A stretch of DNA of 64,000 nt, taken from Marinobacter salicampi. GTDB taxonomy: Bacteria > Pseudomonadota > Gammaproteobacteria > Pseudomonadales > Oleiphilaceae. The DNA lies in NCBI RefSeq assembly GCF_011074795.1, contig NZ_JAAMPF010000008.1, positions 154,777 to 218,776 on the forward strand. Direction: 5' to 3'. The position numbers were made by a program, and so were the translations under genes. Every line of letters starts with the position of its first letter. The stretch's first letter is position 1. The notes under the pieces were generated by a model, which did not search any database, was not told the origin of the DNA, and saw nothing but the letters and a program-made list of their open reading frames with translations. Positions 44,796 through 56,852 of the stretch are shown one piece after another.

Positions 44796-45881
44796 ATGAA
44801 ATCACCATTAAAGGGTGATGAGAGCGTTGGCGTCCCCTACAGTAAATCCGGGCTCCGGGATGCTCACCGGCGTGGCATCATGCGGCTTATTTTTGTCGCC
44901 ACAGGCATTACGCTGGCAATTTTCGCCGTTTTCCAGGTATTCAATAACAATCCCGTGCTGGCGCTTCTGGAGCTGGGGGCGAGCGTTTTGCTGCTTTTTG
45001 GTGCCACCCGGGTCATGAAGACCTCGCGTCTGCACGCCTGGATCTACGGCTATCTGGTCTGTGCGTTCAGTTTTTTCCTCTACATCATTACCATGCCCGA
45101 GGCTTCAAGTACTGCCTTTGTCTGGGTGTTTATCATGCCGATCCTGTCCTATCTCCTGCTGGGCCGGGTTGCCGGGTTCTTCCTGGCATTCCCTTTCATG
45201 CTGGCCGGAGGTGTTTTCTTCTACCTGCAACTCAACGCGCTGACCAACGCCGGGGTCATGATCGACCTGCTAAACCCCATGTTCTGCGCGATCCTGATCC
45301 TGATGTTCATGCATGTCTATGAAAGCCGTCGCGCCGACGCCCAGGCACGGCTGGTCACCCTGGCCGAAACCGATGCCCTGACCGGTATGGCCAACCGCAG
45401 CAGCTTTCATGCCTCCCTCGAGCGTGTTCTGAGAGAGTCCCAGCGCAATCGCCGGCAATTTGCTCTGGTGCTGATGGACATCGACCATTTCAAGCGGGTC
45501 AATGACAGCCTGGGGCACGTTGCGGGAGATGAGGTATTGCGCCACATCGGCCGGTGCCTGACGGAACGGCTGCGTAACACCGATTTCGTCGGACGTCTCG
45601 GTGGCGAGGAGTTCGGTCTTATTGTGCGAGAGGTTGCGCCGAGGGACGCTGAGGGCCTTGTCAACGAGCTGCGTCAGCGTATTGCAGACACCCCGGCTCA
45701 CTATGAAGGAATTGCGGTGGAGCTGACGGCAACCTTCGGAATTGCATTCTGGCCCGCCGATGCTGAAAAGCTTAATGAGCTTTACCAGATAGCAGACCGT
45801 CGCCTTTACGAAGGCAAGAGTGCGGGGAGGAACAGGGTGGTCGCGTCTTCCTCAGGCAGTGAGATGCTTGCTTCGGCCTGA
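44796..45881 (+). CDS. Membrane-bound diguanylate cyclase (GGDEF)
   Basis: A 361-residue enzyme making cyclic di-GMP. Six hydrophobic segments fill residues ~30-175, then a GGDEF domain with LTGMANR, DIDHFKRVND and the active GGEEF (269-273). The inhibitory I-site RNTD is at 260-263, five residues before the active motif, so product inhibition is likely. The membrane part could be a MASE-like sensor; its signal is unknown. It lies 125 bases after the SDR gene. Confidence 0.93.
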   Translation: MKSPLKGDESVGVPYSKSGLRDAHRRGIMRLIFVATGITLAIFAVFQVFNNNPVLALLELGASVLLLFGATRVMKTSRLHAWIYGYLVCAFSFFLYIITMPEASSTAFVWVFIMPILSYLLLGRVAGFFLAFPFMLAGGVFFYLQLNALTNAGVMIDLLNPMFCAILILMFMHVYESRRADAQARLVTLAETDALTGMANRSSFHASLERVLRESQRNRRQFALVLMDIDHFKRVNDSLGHVAGDEVLRHIGRCLTERLRNTDFVGRLGGEEFGLIVREVAPRDAEGLVNELRQRIADTPAHYEGIAVELTATFGIAFWPADAEKLNELYQIADRRLYEGKSAGRNRVVASSSGSEMLASA

Positions 45882-45894
45882 GCTACCTGCGGAA

Positions 45895-46866
45895 TCAATC
45901 GTAGTCTTCGGTTTCTATTTGGAATCCCCGGGGCCGGAACTGCTGCTCCACCGACCCAATCATTCCCGAGTGGCCACAGATATAAAGCATAGTCGAGCTG
46001 GCATCCAGGCCTTTCCGGGCAACATAGTCCTCTATTATGGCATCCACCCGACCCTGACTCGCTGTCCATCCCGAGTTTGCGGGCTCTTCTGGCCGGCTGA
46101 CCGTCGGCACATAGTCGAGGATCTCCGGGTGGCTGGCGGCAATACCTTGCAGCTCTTCCCGATAGCCGAACTCATTCTGATAGCTGGCACCATGAAGCAG
46201 GTGAAACCGGTGGTCACCACGACCCTGGTGAAGAGCATCCCGGATCATGCTAACAAAGGGATTGATGCCGGTCACAGTAGCCACCATAAGATGTTCACGG
46301 TAGCGGCTATCCAGCAGAAAGCTCCCTTTCGGGTTACCGAGGATGATTGTGTGGCCGGGGGCCAGGGTGCGCAGGCGCTCGGACATCTGGCCACCGGGCA
46401 CTAGCTCCACGAAGAATTCGAGCGTCGGCTCATGAGGCGCGGAGACAATGGAAAAACTGCGTTTGACTCCCTCTACACCTACCTTGACTGATTGGCCGGG
46501 CCGGAAGCTGAAATCCAGGGGGCGTGGCACGCGGAATATGATCAGCCCGGGTGCGACTTCCCGGCACTCGGTCACGGTGACGCCCTTCTCCGCCGTCGCT
46601 GGCCTTTCATCAGATACTGCCCCAGCCCTGGCGGAGTCATGACCGCCAGGTATTCCTTTACCGGCTTCGGGCAGGGCTTCCTCGTGCCGGCTCAGCCAGG
46701 CCTGCAGCCTGGCGCTCTGTCTGGCCCTGCGTCGGCCTATGTCCCCCAGCAGCGAACCGAGTGCCGGATCCCTCGCCCCTTCCCTGGCCCGGCTGATGGA
46801 GTTCAGGTCATCCAGGACCTCCCGGCCGCCACTGCGCGCTCGCTCTACGTCCCTGCTGCTGACCAT
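45895..46866 (-). CDS. FNR-like flavin reductase of the encapsulin operon
   Basis: A 323-residue protein. Residues ~1-65 are predicted helical and rich in Arg, Glu and Ala (DVERARSGGREVLDDLNSI, RRRARQSARLQAWLSRHEE), then a Pro/Gly/Ala linker, then from ~105 an FNR fold. FNR motifs are RSFSIVSAP (FAD), VTGINPFVSMIRDAL (pyrophosphate), YICGHSGMI and a C-terminal EDYD with an aromatic residue. There is no [2Fe-2S] domain. ATG 46866 begins eight bases after the encapsulin stop. It could reduce iron or flavin to release stored Fe; the extension might bind the shell. Both are inference. Confidence 0.82.
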   Translation of the reverse strand: MVSSRDVERARSGGREVLDDLNSISRAREGARDPALGSLLGDIGRRRARQSARLQAWLSRHEEALPEAGKGIPGGHDSARAGAVSDERPATAEKGVTVTECREVAPGLIIFRVPRPLDFSFRPGQSVKVGVEGVKRSFSIVSAPHEPTLEFFVELVPGGQMSERLRTLAPGHTIILGNPKGSFLLDSRYREHLMVATVTGINPFVSMIRDALHQGRGDHRFHLLHGASYQNEFGYREELQGIAASHPEILDYVPTVSRPEEPANSGWTASQGRVDAIIEDYVARKGLDASSTMLYICGHSGMIGSVEQQFRPRGFQIETEDYD

Positions 46867-46873
46867 GAGGTGC

Positions 46874-47680
46874 CTATACCTTCCTGCTGAGAGTACAGAT
46901 GGCGCCTGGCTCCTCCACCATGAGCACCAGGCTCTCGCTGGCAAACATCTGGTGATGGATGCCATCGTTGGTTGAGTAGCCGGTCATCAGATCCTGGCCG
47001 ACGATGATACGGCCGACTCTGGCGTCCACCAGCACGGCGCCCTCGATATCTGCTTTGAACACACCCAGCTCACACAGCCGTTTGAGGTGCTCTAGCTGCA
47101 GCATGTCGGTGCCTTCGTAGCGCCGGAAAAGCAGGTTATACCACTTGGTCGACAGAGCCAGGGCGTAAGGTCCGTGAAAGCCGTTGTCGTCGAGTTGGTT
47201 CACCGAATTGAGCACGTCCTCCAGGGCCTGCTCGATCTTGCTCCAGTCAGCGCACTCGACCTGGTTGCGGCCCTTGGCGGTCAGCAGGCCTTCCAGGCCG
47301 AAGTCAGGCTGGCCGTAGTAGATAAACTCTTCCTCGCGGCGCGCCACAGCCTCCGCGGCATCCTCGACAGCGCGCAGATCCAGGGGCTGGCCCATGGATT
47401 CGAAGCCGTCGATCCGGCGCACACTCAGGCCAAAGTTCTTGCGCAGCATGGGAATGGCAATAGCCCGGCTGAGCACGGCGCCGGCTTCGTCAGGTTTCGG
47501 CTGACGGCAATAGCCCTCTTCACCCACTTCGATGGAGGTCAGCCCTACGCCGTAGGGCCCTTCGACATCGAGGAAGCGGCGGCCAGTAAGAATATCGCTG
47601 GCGGCGCCCACGGCGGCACTGTCGATTCTGTCCCAGATATCACTGGAAAACGAGGCTTGTTCCCGATTGAGATAAGTCAT
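46874..47680 (-). CDS. Family 1 encapsulin shell protein
   Basis: A 268-residue HK97-fold capsid-like protein that self-assembles into a nanocompartment. Recognised by the N-terminus (REQASFSSDIWDRIDSAAVGAASDILTGRRFLDVEGPYGVGLTSI), YYGQPDFGLEGLLTAKGRNQVE, GPYALALSTKWYNLLFRRYEGTDMLQLEHLKRLC and the C-terminus TGYSTNDGIHHQMFASESLVLMVEEPGAICTL. It follows the ferritin gene by two bases and precedes the reductase gene. The shell loads cargo through a C-terminal peptide. Confidence 0.95.
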   Translation of the reverse strand: MTYLNREQASFSSDIWDRIDSAAVGAASDILTGRRFLDVEGPYGVGLTSIEVGEEGYCRQPKPDEAGAVLSRAIAIPMLRKNFGLSVRRIDGFESMGQPLDLRAVEDAAEAVARREEEFIYYGQPDFGLEGLLTAKGRNQVECADWSKIEQALEDVLNSVNQLDDNGFHGPYALALSTKWYNLLFRRYEGTDMLQLEHLKRLCELGVFKADIEGAVLVDARVGRIIVGQDLMTGYSTNDGIHHQMFASESLVLMVEEPGAICTLSRKV

Positions 47681-47682
47681 GA

Positions 47683-48069
47683 TTATTTCTTGCCCTTCAT
47701 ATCGCCAATGGTGAATTTGTTCAGGGACCGGTTCCGGCTGCCTGAGCCACCGCCGCCGACGTCACCGTCGTCTTCTTCGGCCTCGAGGATGGGCTTGTCT
47801 GTGTACAGATAGATGTCCATCTGTTCTGCAAAGTCCGGGCTGTTGCGGCGCAGCCATTCAAGCACCATGCAGGCATGCTCGACCTCTTCCCGCATGTTGT
47901 GGAGGAGAAGGCCTTTCAGTTCCTGGTCACTGGTGGCGTCTGCCCGCTGCTGATACCAGTCAACGGCCTCAAGTTCTTCCTGAACCGACACCAGGGCCCG
48001 ATGCATGTCCTTGGTCTTTGCCGATAGCAGTTCTCCAGGTTCATGATAGCTTTCACTTGCGCCAGCCAT
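47683..48069 (-). CDS. Encapsulated ferritin-like protein (EncFtn)
   Basis: A 128-residue ferroxidase. The helical part has E31, E32, E34, W38, E62 and H65, matching the metal and entry residues numbered the same way in the Rhodospirillum rubrum EncFtn, which forms a ring of dimers with the iron site between subunits. Residues ~95-110 are an acidic-glycine linker, and the C-terminal RSLNKFTIGDMKGKK is the likely cargo-loading peptide for the shell. It oxidises Fe2+ for storage inside the encapsulin. First gene of a three-gene operon, divergent from the phosphoribosyltransferase gene. Confidence 0.95.
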   Translation of the reverse strand: MAGASESYHEPGELLSAKTKDMHRALVSVQEELEAVDWYQQRADATSDQELKGLLLHNMREEVEHACMVLEWLRRNSPDFAEQMDIYLYTDKPILEAEEDDGDVGGGGSGSRNRSLNKFTIGDMKGKK

Positions 48070-48271
48070 TTTCCTCTCCCAGACGTTATGTTCGATGGGA
48101 TCCCCCTGCAGGGAATCCTTCAGAAGTTACCCTAATACTTTATGCCACGACCGCCTGATTGCAACCATGCGAAATCGGCCGGGGCGGTTGATAAGCCAGT
48201 CTGTGGCCGCAGATATTATTCAGGTAGCTGGAATACATCTACTCAAAGATAACTACGCAAGGAGCCTGACT

Positions 48272-48928
48272 ATGGATGTCCCGATAAAAAACCGCACGGT
48301 TGCCGGCCAGGCACTGGCGGAAGAACTCAGTAATTACAGGGAACGTGATGACGTCCTGGTTCTTGCCCTGCCGCGGGGCGGGGTACCAGTGGCTGCAGAG
48401 ATAGCAAAATCCCTTGATGCAGGTCTGGACCTGATGCTTGTGCGCAAGCTGGGGCTGCCGGCCTGGGAAGAGCTGGCGATGGGTGCCATTGCCAGTGGCG
48501 GCGTGAAGGTGCTGAACGACGACGTAATCAGTTCCCATGGGGTGTCGGACGCCGATATCGAGAAAGTCGCAGAGAAAGAGGGCAAGGAGCTGAAGCGCCG
48601 GGAGACCACCTATCGGGGAGACAGGTCGGCGCCGAAAATCGAAGGCCGCTGTGTCATCCTCGTCGACGACGGCGTTGCCACCGGTGCCACTATGGAGGCG
48701 GCCATTGATGCGGTGCGAAAACAGAATCCCGGAGAAGTGGTGCTGGCGGTGACGGTAGCCCCTCAGGAAACTCTGGACCGGCTGGGCAAAAAGGTGGACC
48801 ACATTGCCTGTCTGGCTACGCCTGAGCCCTTCATGGCCATTGGCAAGTGGTACCGGGATTTTGGTCAGACCAGTGACGATGAGGTGCGAAAGCTGCTCGA
48901 TGAGGCCTGGAAGCGGGAAGAGGGCTGA
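48272..48928 (+). CDS. Phosphoribosyltransferase-family protein
   Basis: A 218-residue PRT-fold protein. The PRPP motif is VILVDDGVATGATM, and the N-terminal part has VLALPRGGVPVAAEIAKSLDAGLDLMLVRKLGLP. The family acts in nucleotide salvage or as regulators; the substrate is not clear. ATG 48272 has AAGGAG seven bases upstream, which overrules the longer frame. A hairpin separates it from the convergent ftsH gene. Confidence 0.88.
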   Translation: MDVPIKNRTVAGQALAEELSNYRERDDVLVLALPRGGVPVAAEIAKSLDAGLDLMLVRKLGLPAWEELAMGAIASGGVKVLNDDVISSHGVSDADIEKVAEKEGKELKRRETTYRGDRSAPKIEGRCVILVDDGVATGATMEAAIDAVRKQNPGEVVLAVTVAPQETLDRLGKKVDHIACLATPEPFMAIGKWYRDFGQTSDDEVRKLLDEAWKREEG

Positions 48929-48937
48929 AGATCGAAA

Positions 48938-48967
48938 GGCCCACCGGCGGGTATCGCCCGGTGGGCC
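48938..48967. terminator. Hairpin between convergent phosphoribosyltransferase and ftsH genes
   Basis: GGCCCACCGG (48938-48947) and CCGGTGGGCC (48958-48967) pair perfectly around a 10-base loop. There is no good T-run on the plus strand and a weak one (TTTCGATCTT) on the minus strand. Confidence 0.55.
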
Positions 48968-48977
48968 GGTTTCCGGC

Positions 48978-51095
48978 TCAGGCCTGTTCTTTCCGGTCTG
49001 AATCGCCTTTGCCTTTCTCCCCGTCGTCGTTCCCCTTGTCCTTCTTCTGGTCCGTGTTTCCGTCCCTGCTTTTTCCTTTCTCTTTACCCTTACCGCCTTT
49101 GCTCTCTGAGCTTTCGTCGCTCTTTCCGTTATCAAGGTCCAGAAGGGAACTGATGCGTTTCGCCTCGAGGGTTTCGTCCTCAAGCAGGGCATCCGCCAGT
49201 TTGTCGAGGCGCTTGCGATTTTCTTTCAGGCGTTTCTCCACCTCACGTTCGATACCCATGATCAGCTTACGCACTTCGTCGTCTATTTTTTCAGCGGTGG
49301 CTTCGCTGAAATCCCGTTCCCGGGAAATCTCATGGCCCAGGAAGACTTCCTCCTGACTGGCGCTGACGGATACTGGCCCGATCGCGTCGCTCATACCCCA
49401 ACGGGACACCATCCGACGGGCGAGTTTGGTGGCCTGCTCTATATCGTTTTCGGCACCACTGCTGACCTCATCGAAAATGATCCGCTCGGATACCCGACCG
49501 CCGAGCATGACGGCTATACGGTCACGGGCGTAGCTTGCGGTCATGTTGTACCGGTCCTCATCCGGCGCCTGTTCCGTAGCGCCCAGGGCGCGGCCTCTGG
49601 GGATTATAGTTACTTTCTCCAGAGGATCAGCCTTGGGGAACAACAAGGCGGCAAGGGCATGGCCGGACTCGTGGTAGGCGATGACTTTGCGTTCTTCCTC
49701 GCTCAGGGTCTGCTCTCGCTCGGCACCCATCAGCACCTTGTCCCGGGCCATATTGAAATGATGCATGGCCACGGTTTTGCAGTCCTCACGCCCCGCAAAC
49801 AGGGCAGCTTCGTTGGCCAGGTTTTCCAGGTCAGCGCCGGAAAACCCGACGGTGCGGCGCGCCAGTGCTTCCAGGGACACGTCATCCGCCAATGGCATGG
49901 CCCGTGTGTGTATGCCCAGAATCATTTCCCGGGCCTTGCGATGGGGCCGGTCCAGTGTGACCTTGCGGTCGAAGCGCCCGGGCCGCAGCAACGCCGGGTC
50001 CAGAACGTCGGGACGGTTGGTGGCGGCAATGACCACCACAGTTTCGTGGGGCGAGAAGCCGTCCATTTCAGACAGGATCTGGTTCAGGGTCTGCTCCCTT
50101 TCGTCGTGGCCGCCTCCAACCCCGGCGCCACGGGAACGGCCGATGGCGTCCAGTTCGTCGATAAAAATAATGGCAGGGGACTCCCTGCGGGCCTCCTCAA
50201 ACATGTCCCTTACCCTGGAAGCACCCACCCCCACGAACATCTCGATGAACTCGGAGCCGGAGATGGAAAAGAACGGTACGCCGGCCTCTCCGGCCACCGC
50301 CCTCGCCATGAGTGTTTTACCGGTACCGGGGGGGCCCACCATCAGGACGCCCCGGGGCAGCTTGGCGCCTAGGCGCTGGTAATAGGCCGGGTTTTTCAGG
50401 TAGTCGACGATTTCGGTGAGGTCCTTCTTGGCGTTCTCGGCGCCAGCTATGTCCTCAAAGGTCTTTTTGGGTTCATCTTCCCGATAGCGCTTGGCCTTGG
50501 ATTTGCCCACATTAAACAGGCCGCCGGTCTGTTGTCCCCCCATCTGTTTCTGCATGCGGGACCAGAAATAGAAGAACAGACCAAGAATAAGTAGCCAGGG
50601 GAGGAAGCTGATCAACAGGCGGCTGAGCCAGTCCTGCCCGGACTCTTCCGCGTCAATGGTGACATTGTTCTGCTCCAGCAGCTCCAGGATCTCGCTGTCG
50701 CCCACTTCGGGAATGTGGCTGCGGAAGTGGGTAGCGGTCTGGGGGTCAACTTCCTCGCCGTCACCGGTAGCGAATCGTCCCCGGACCTGGTGCCCCTCGA
50801 TGGTCACCTCGGCCACCTCCCCGGCAGTCACCCTTTGCTTGAACTCGGTGAACGTCAGTTGCTCAACACCGGAATCAGACACGATCTGGATGGCATAGAA
50901 TATAATGAACCCCACCAGGAGCAACTGGAACATCCGGCTCCACTGGGGAGGTTCAGGGCGTGCAGCCGGACCCCCGGGCTCGAATCCGGGGGAGCGTTGC
51001 CCGTGCTGGCGTTGGCGCTGATCGCTTTCAGATTCCCTGTCGTCGTTCCGATTCTTCTTCTGTGGGCCATCCTTGCGCACGCTCGACTCCTCCAA
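48978..51095 (-). CDS. FtsH-type ATP-dependent zinc metalloprotease
   Basis: A 705-residue membrane AAA+ protease. TM1 is near residues 55-72, TM2 near 158-178, Walker A GPPGTGKT at 254-261, the SRH region [17 protein letters not shown], and the zinc motif HESGH at 475-479. An extra ~50-residue charged and Pro-rich N-terminal extension and a ~60-residue Lys/Glu/Asp-rich tail set it apart from the housekeeping FtsH. It is not next to rlmE, so it is probably a second copy used for stress or specific membrane substrates. Confidence 0.95.
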   Translation of the reverse strand: MEESSVRKDGPQKKNRNDDRESESDQRQRQHGQRSPGFEPGGPAARPEPPQWSRMFQLLLVGFIIFYAIQIVSDSGVEQLTFTEFKQRVTAGEVAEVTIEGHQVRGRFATGDGEEVDPQTATHFRSHIPEVGDSEILELLEQNNVTIDAEESGQDWLSRLLISFLPWLLILGLFFYFWSRMQKQMGGQQTGGLFNVGKSKAKRYREDEPKKTFEDIAGAENAKKDLTEIVDYLKNPAYYQRLGAKLPRGVLMVGPPGTGKTLMARAVAGEAGVPFFSISGSEFIEMFVGVGASRVRDMFEEARRESPAIIFIDELDAIGRSRGAGVGGGHDEREQTLNQILSEMDGFSPHETVVVIAATNRPDVLDPALLRPGRFDRKVTLDRPHRKAREMILGIHTRAMPLADDVSLEALARRTVGFSGADLENLANEAALFAGREDCKTVAMHHFNMARDKVLMGAEREQTLSEEERKVIAYHESGHALAALLFPKADPLEKVTIIPRGRALGATEQAPDEDRYNMTASYARDRIAVMLGGRVSERIIFDEVSSGAENDIEQATKLARRMVSRWGMSDAIGPVSVSASQEEVFLGHEISRERDFSEATAEKIDDEVRKLIMGIEREVEKRLKENRKRLDKLADALLEDETLEAKRISSLLDLDNGKSDESSESKGGKGKEKGKSRDGNTDQKKDKGNDDGEKGKGDSDRKEQA

Positions 51096-51238
51096 TAAGC
51101 AATTGTTGTGAATCCACTAGAGCATACCTTGATGGCGATGGCAGGATTTTCAACTCCATTAGGACTAAAGAAGGGCAATCGGGGCATTGGCGCAGCCGGG
51201 CCATCCCGCGGCTGCGGGCGGCCCGGCAGGGACGGGAC

Positions 51239-52126
51239 TTACTGCAGGGTGCGGGTGCTGCCTTTCTGGTATTGCGGGGCGATGTACTGCTCGATCTCGG
51301 CCTTGAACCGGGCTATCAGTTCGCTGTTGTCGTGCTGCCACGGGTGGAAACCGGGCCGGAAATAGTTCAGCCAGGTGGGAATCAGGCTCGAGAAGGTGCC
51401 GTTTTTGCCCCACATACGCCAAAGCCCGCGAGCCCCGTCCCTGAGCGAGAAGTTCCTGCGGTCACTGAGCATCATGCGGCCGGTGAAATAGCTGGCTACC
51501 ACCCCGAGTATGGCTGTGCTGAAGGCCAGGTAGAAAGTCCGTTCGGCGTAGGTGCCGCCGGATTCCTGGAATACATCAAAAGCCACGCCCTTGTGCTCTG
51601 TTTCCTCGATTGCGTGCCAGACCCACAGGGGCCGCATGGTTTCGTGCATGTCTTCCCGAACATCGCTGCGCTCCAGCAGCATGTCGGCCATCATTGCGGT
51701 CAGGTGTTCAAGGCCACAGGTGACCGCAAGCTGGTGCCGTTTAGGCAGCTTGCGGGTCAGGTCCAGTACCATCTTGAGCTGTTTTTCCAGCTCTTCCACG
51801 GGCATGCCCTGGTCTCGCACATGACTGTTCATGGCGTCATGTTCCAGGGAGTGCATCGCTTCCTGGCCGATAAACCCGCGAACCTCAGCTTTTTTGGCGG
51901 GGTCTGTGACGCAGTCCCGGAAATATCGCACCGAATCCACGAAGAACTGTTCGCCCTGGGGAAACAGCACTGACAGGGCATTCATGGTATGGCTCAGGGT
52001 ATAGCTGTCATCAAGCCAGTAATTGGGCACCTTTTCGTCGAACTCAAAGCCCATGCGCTGGGGCTTGATGGCAACCTGCTCGGGCTTGCGGGCAACCGCT
52101 TTGTCGACAGACGGTCTTGTCTGCAT
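51239..52126 (-). CDS. Metal-dependent hydrolase, PF10118 family
   Basis: A 295-residue protein of the predicted metal-dependent hydrolase family, with an all-helical fold related to ferritin-like di-metal proteins. Possible metal ligands are in QEAMHSLEHDAMNSHV, CGLEHLTAMMADML and WHAIEETEHKGVAFDVF. A hydrophobic segment (FYLAFSTAILGVVASYFTG) follows. ATG 52126 has GAGGAGG in front, so the longer open frame is rejected. It lies divergent from an AraC regulator, which may control it. Confidence 0.8.
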   Translation of the reverse strand: MQTRPSVDKAVARKPEQVAIKPQRMGFEFDEKVPNYWLDDSYTLSHTMNALSVLFPQGEQFFVDSVRYFRDCVTDPAKKAEVRGFIGQEAMHSLEHDAMNSHVRDQGMPVEELEKQLKMVLDLTRKLPKRHQLAVTCGLEHLTAMMADMLLERSDVREDMHETMRPLWVWHAIEETEHKGVAFDVFQESGGTYAERTFYLAFSTAILGVVASYFTGRMMLSDRRNFSLRDGARGLWRMWGKNGTFSSLIPTWLNYFRPGFHPWQHDNSELIARFKAEIEQYIAPQYQKGSTRTLQ

Positions 52127-52347
52127 ACGTCCTCCTCTGCGCATCTGCGCTTTGCCTGATGTCATGGCTTCAGTGTGCGCGGCGCAAGTGCGGTGCGGAA
52201 GGCGCGAAGGGGACGTCCGTCGTGGAGGTTGGGACAGGGCCTCGGGCATTGGCTCAAATGACAAAGGAAGGTTGGGCCCCGGCCTCAATGTCCCAGGCTG
52301 CGGCCCATGCTAGCATCCTGACTGTCTGCCAATAATAAGGATACCCA

Positions 52348-53454
52348 ATGGCCAACCGCAGCTCTGGCAAAGACCGACCGATGCCCGGCCTGTTTCTGGT
52401 TCCGGGCGCCTATATGCGTGTGCTGGCGGACACCGTCAGGAAGCTCGGCCACAACGAGCGGGTACTGTATCAGGGGCTGACTATCGGTCCCGAGGATCTG
52501 CGTACCGATGATAGCCGGGTGCTGGTTACCGATGCGATGGTAATGGCCGACCGGGCGGTAGCGCTGGCCGGCCACCAGGGACTGAGCTTCATGCTGGCCC
52601 GGGAATTACGGGTCACCATTCACGGCACTCTTGGTTTTGCGGCCCTCACCAGCCCTACCATGGCGGATGCACTGGACTCGGTCAGGCGCTACCTGCAGCT
52701 GCGCGTTCCTTTCCTGAGCATCACCCTGCGGGAAACCGAAGATGCGGTGCTGGTGCAGTTAAAACCCGAATATTCCGCTCGCAGTCTTGATCCGTTCCTG
52801 GCGGAAACCGTGAGTGCCACCCTGATGATGTTGGCGGACCAGCTGGTGGACAGGGACAGTGCCGAGGCTGAAGGGTGCGAGCTGGTCAATGGCAAGTTTC
52901 CCGGCATGGCCGTGCGCCTAACCGCGCCGGAACCTGGCTATTACCGGGAGTTTGCCAGCCAGCTCCCGGTGCCCTTTGAGTATGGGTGCGATACCGAGAT
53001 GATGATGTTTCCCCTGGCGCTGCTTCGGGCCCGCATGCGCCTTGCCGATGCGGAAGCCTCCGAGATGGCGCGCCAGCAGTGTGAGCTGGAGCTGCAAAAA
53101 GCCCTGAAGGATCAGGGTGACATCACCTTTGCCATCCGTAACATGCTTCAAGTCATGCCCGGACCTCTGCCCTCCCTGGAGGCTATGGCCGAGCGCTTTT
53201 ACGTGTCCTCAAGAACCCTCAAGCGCCGGCTGTCCGAGCGCAATACCAGCTATCGCGAGCTGGTTGAGTCGGTACTCAAGGACCGGGCCATCCAGTTGCT
53301 GAGGTACACTAACCGTTCTGTCAGCGAAATCGCCTACGAGCTGGGTTATGCTGACCTGTCCAATTTCAGCCGGGCCTTTCGCAAGTGGACGGGAAAATCC
53401 GCCAGCGAGTTCCGCGACGACGGCTCAGATCCGGCGCCGGAGGTTGGTCCTTAA
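52348..53454 (+). CDS. AraC-family transcriptional regulator
   Basis: A 368-residue regulator with an N-terminal ligand-binding domain of the arabinose-binding-like type (DLRTDDSRVLVTDAMVMADRAVALAGHQGLSFMLARELRV) and a C-terminal double helix-turn-helix: LEAMAERFYVSSRTLKRRL and RSVSEIAYELGYADLSNFSRAFRKWTGKSASEFR. It is divergent from the PF10118 gene, and 30 bases separate it from the TM2-domain gene. The ligand is unknown; a fatty acid or hydrocarbon is typical for this group, but that is inference. Confidence 0.9.
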   Translation: MANRSSGKDRPMPGLFLVPGAYMRVLADTVRKLGHNERVLYQGLTIGPEDLRTDDSRVLVTDAMVMADRAVALAGHQGLSFMLARELRVTIHGTLGFAALTSPTMADALDSVRRYLQLRVPFLSITLRETEDAVLVQLKPEYSARSLDPFLAETVSATLMMLADQLVDRDSAEAEGCELVNGKFPGMAVRLTAPEPGYYREFASQLPVPFEYGCDTEMMMFPLALLRARMRLADAEASEMARQQCELELQKALKDQGDITFAIRNMLQVMPGPLPSLEAMAERFYVSSRTLKRRLSERNTSYRELVESVLKDRAIQLLRYTNRSVSEIAYELGYADLSNFSRAFRKWTGKSASEFRDDGSDPAPEVGP

Positions 53455-53483
53455 ACTGCTCAAACGCTCAGGGAGGATTTGTA

Positions 53484-53885
53484 ATGCCGCATTCGGATAC
53501 CCACAGCAAGGCCATTGGTTACCTTTTGTGGATTTTTGGGTTCCTCGGTGCCCATCGCTTCTATTACGGCAAGCCCATTACCGGCACTATCTGGTTTTTT
53601 ACCCTTGGGCTGCTGTTCATTGGCTGGATCATTGACCTGTTCCTGATCCCGGCCATGGACCGGGCCGCGGATATACGCTTCAAGAGCGGTAACATCAGCT
53701 ATAACGTCAGCTGGATCCTGCTGACCTTCCTCGGGGTTTTCGGTATTCACCGCATGTATATGGGTAAGTGGATTACAGGGATTCTCTATCTGCTCACCGG
53801 CGGGCTCTTCCTGCTGGGTATTCTTTATGATCTCTGGACCCTGAACAGCCAGATCTCGGAGAAAAATTCGGGCCTGGGAGGCTAG
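53484..53885 (+). CDS. TM2-domain membrane protein
   Basis: A 133-residue protein with two copies of the TM2 pattern: WIFGFLGAHRFYYGKPITGTIWFFTLGLLFIGWIIDLFLI and LTFLGVFGIHRMYMGKWITGILYLLTGGLFLLGILYDLW. Each has GxHRxYxGK-xxG. Function unknown. The ATG follows GGGAGGA. It ends near a hairpin shared with nirD. Confidence 0.88.
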   Translation: MPHSDTHSKAIGYLLWIFGFLGAHRFYYGKPITGTIWFFTLGLLFIGWIIDLFLIPAMDRAADIRFKSGNISYNVSWILLTFLGVFGIHRMYMGKWITGILYLLTGGLFLLGILYDLWTLNSQISEKNSGLGG

Positions 53886-53896
53886 CCTCCCGCGTC

Positions 53897-53930
53897 CCGG
53901 CTTACCTGGCCCCTGGGCCCGGCAAGCCGG
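53897..53930. terminator. Terminator-like hairpin between convergent TM2 and nirD genes
   Basis: CCGGCTT (53897-53903) pairs with AAGCCGG (53924-53930), closing a GC-rich inner part. No T-run; a weak call. Confidence 0.4.
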
Positions 53931-53938
53931 TCAAATGA

Positions 53939-54307
53939 TCAGGCTGCCAGTTCATCGCGGCTGCCGAGCCGCTGCTCGACACGGATCTGGTCCCCGTCCA
54001 CCAGCACCCGGTATACCGGCACCCTGACCGACTCGTCTTCCAGGCACTGGCCACTCAACAGGCTGAAATGCTGCTTGTACAGGGGTGAGGCGACCACCGG
54101 CTCGCCCTTGATGTCACCGGTGATGCCGCGGGCCAGCACATTGGCACCGCTGAACGGATCCTGGTGGCCGATGGCAAAGAGTGCCGGCAGTCGTTCCGGC
54201 AGGTAGAAAACCGCAACCGGACCGCTGCTGGTCCAGACGGCCACACCTGAGTCCGGTACCAGATCCGCCACCTTGCATACCACATCCCACTGGGTCGTTA
54301 CTTTCAT
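53939..54307 (-). CDS. nirD: Nitrite reductase (NADH) small subunit
   Basis: A 122-residue Rieske-fold protein without the Rieske Cys and His ligands, which is normal for NirD. It has FYLPERLPALFAIGHQDPFSGANVLARGITGDIKGEPVVASPLYKQHFSL. It works with NirB to reduce nitrite to ammonium in the cytoplasm. It follows nirB by 11 bases. Confidence 0.95.
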   Translation of the reverse strand: MKVTTQWDVVCKVADLVPDSGVAVWTSSGPVAVFYLPERLPALFAIGHQDPFSGANVLARGITGDIKGEPVVASPLYKQHFSLLSGQCLEDESVRVPVYRVLVDGDQIRVEQRLGSRDELAA

Positions 54308-54318
54308 CTCTGTTCTCC

Positions 54319-56823
<2,505 letters not shown>

Positions 56824-56852
56824 AGTGTCTGCTCTCGTAATGATCGGTAAAT

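Noticed and set aside
46867..46965. Upstream extension of the flavin reductase gene
   Set aside because: It overlaps the end of the encapsulin gene in another frame and adds a Trp/Cys/Arg-rich stretch with no family support.
48070..48271. Promoters between encFtn and the phosphoribosyltransferase gene
   Set aside because: TTGATA and TATTAT-like elements on the plus strand are spaced 20 bases apart, and no convincing pair was seen on the minus strand.
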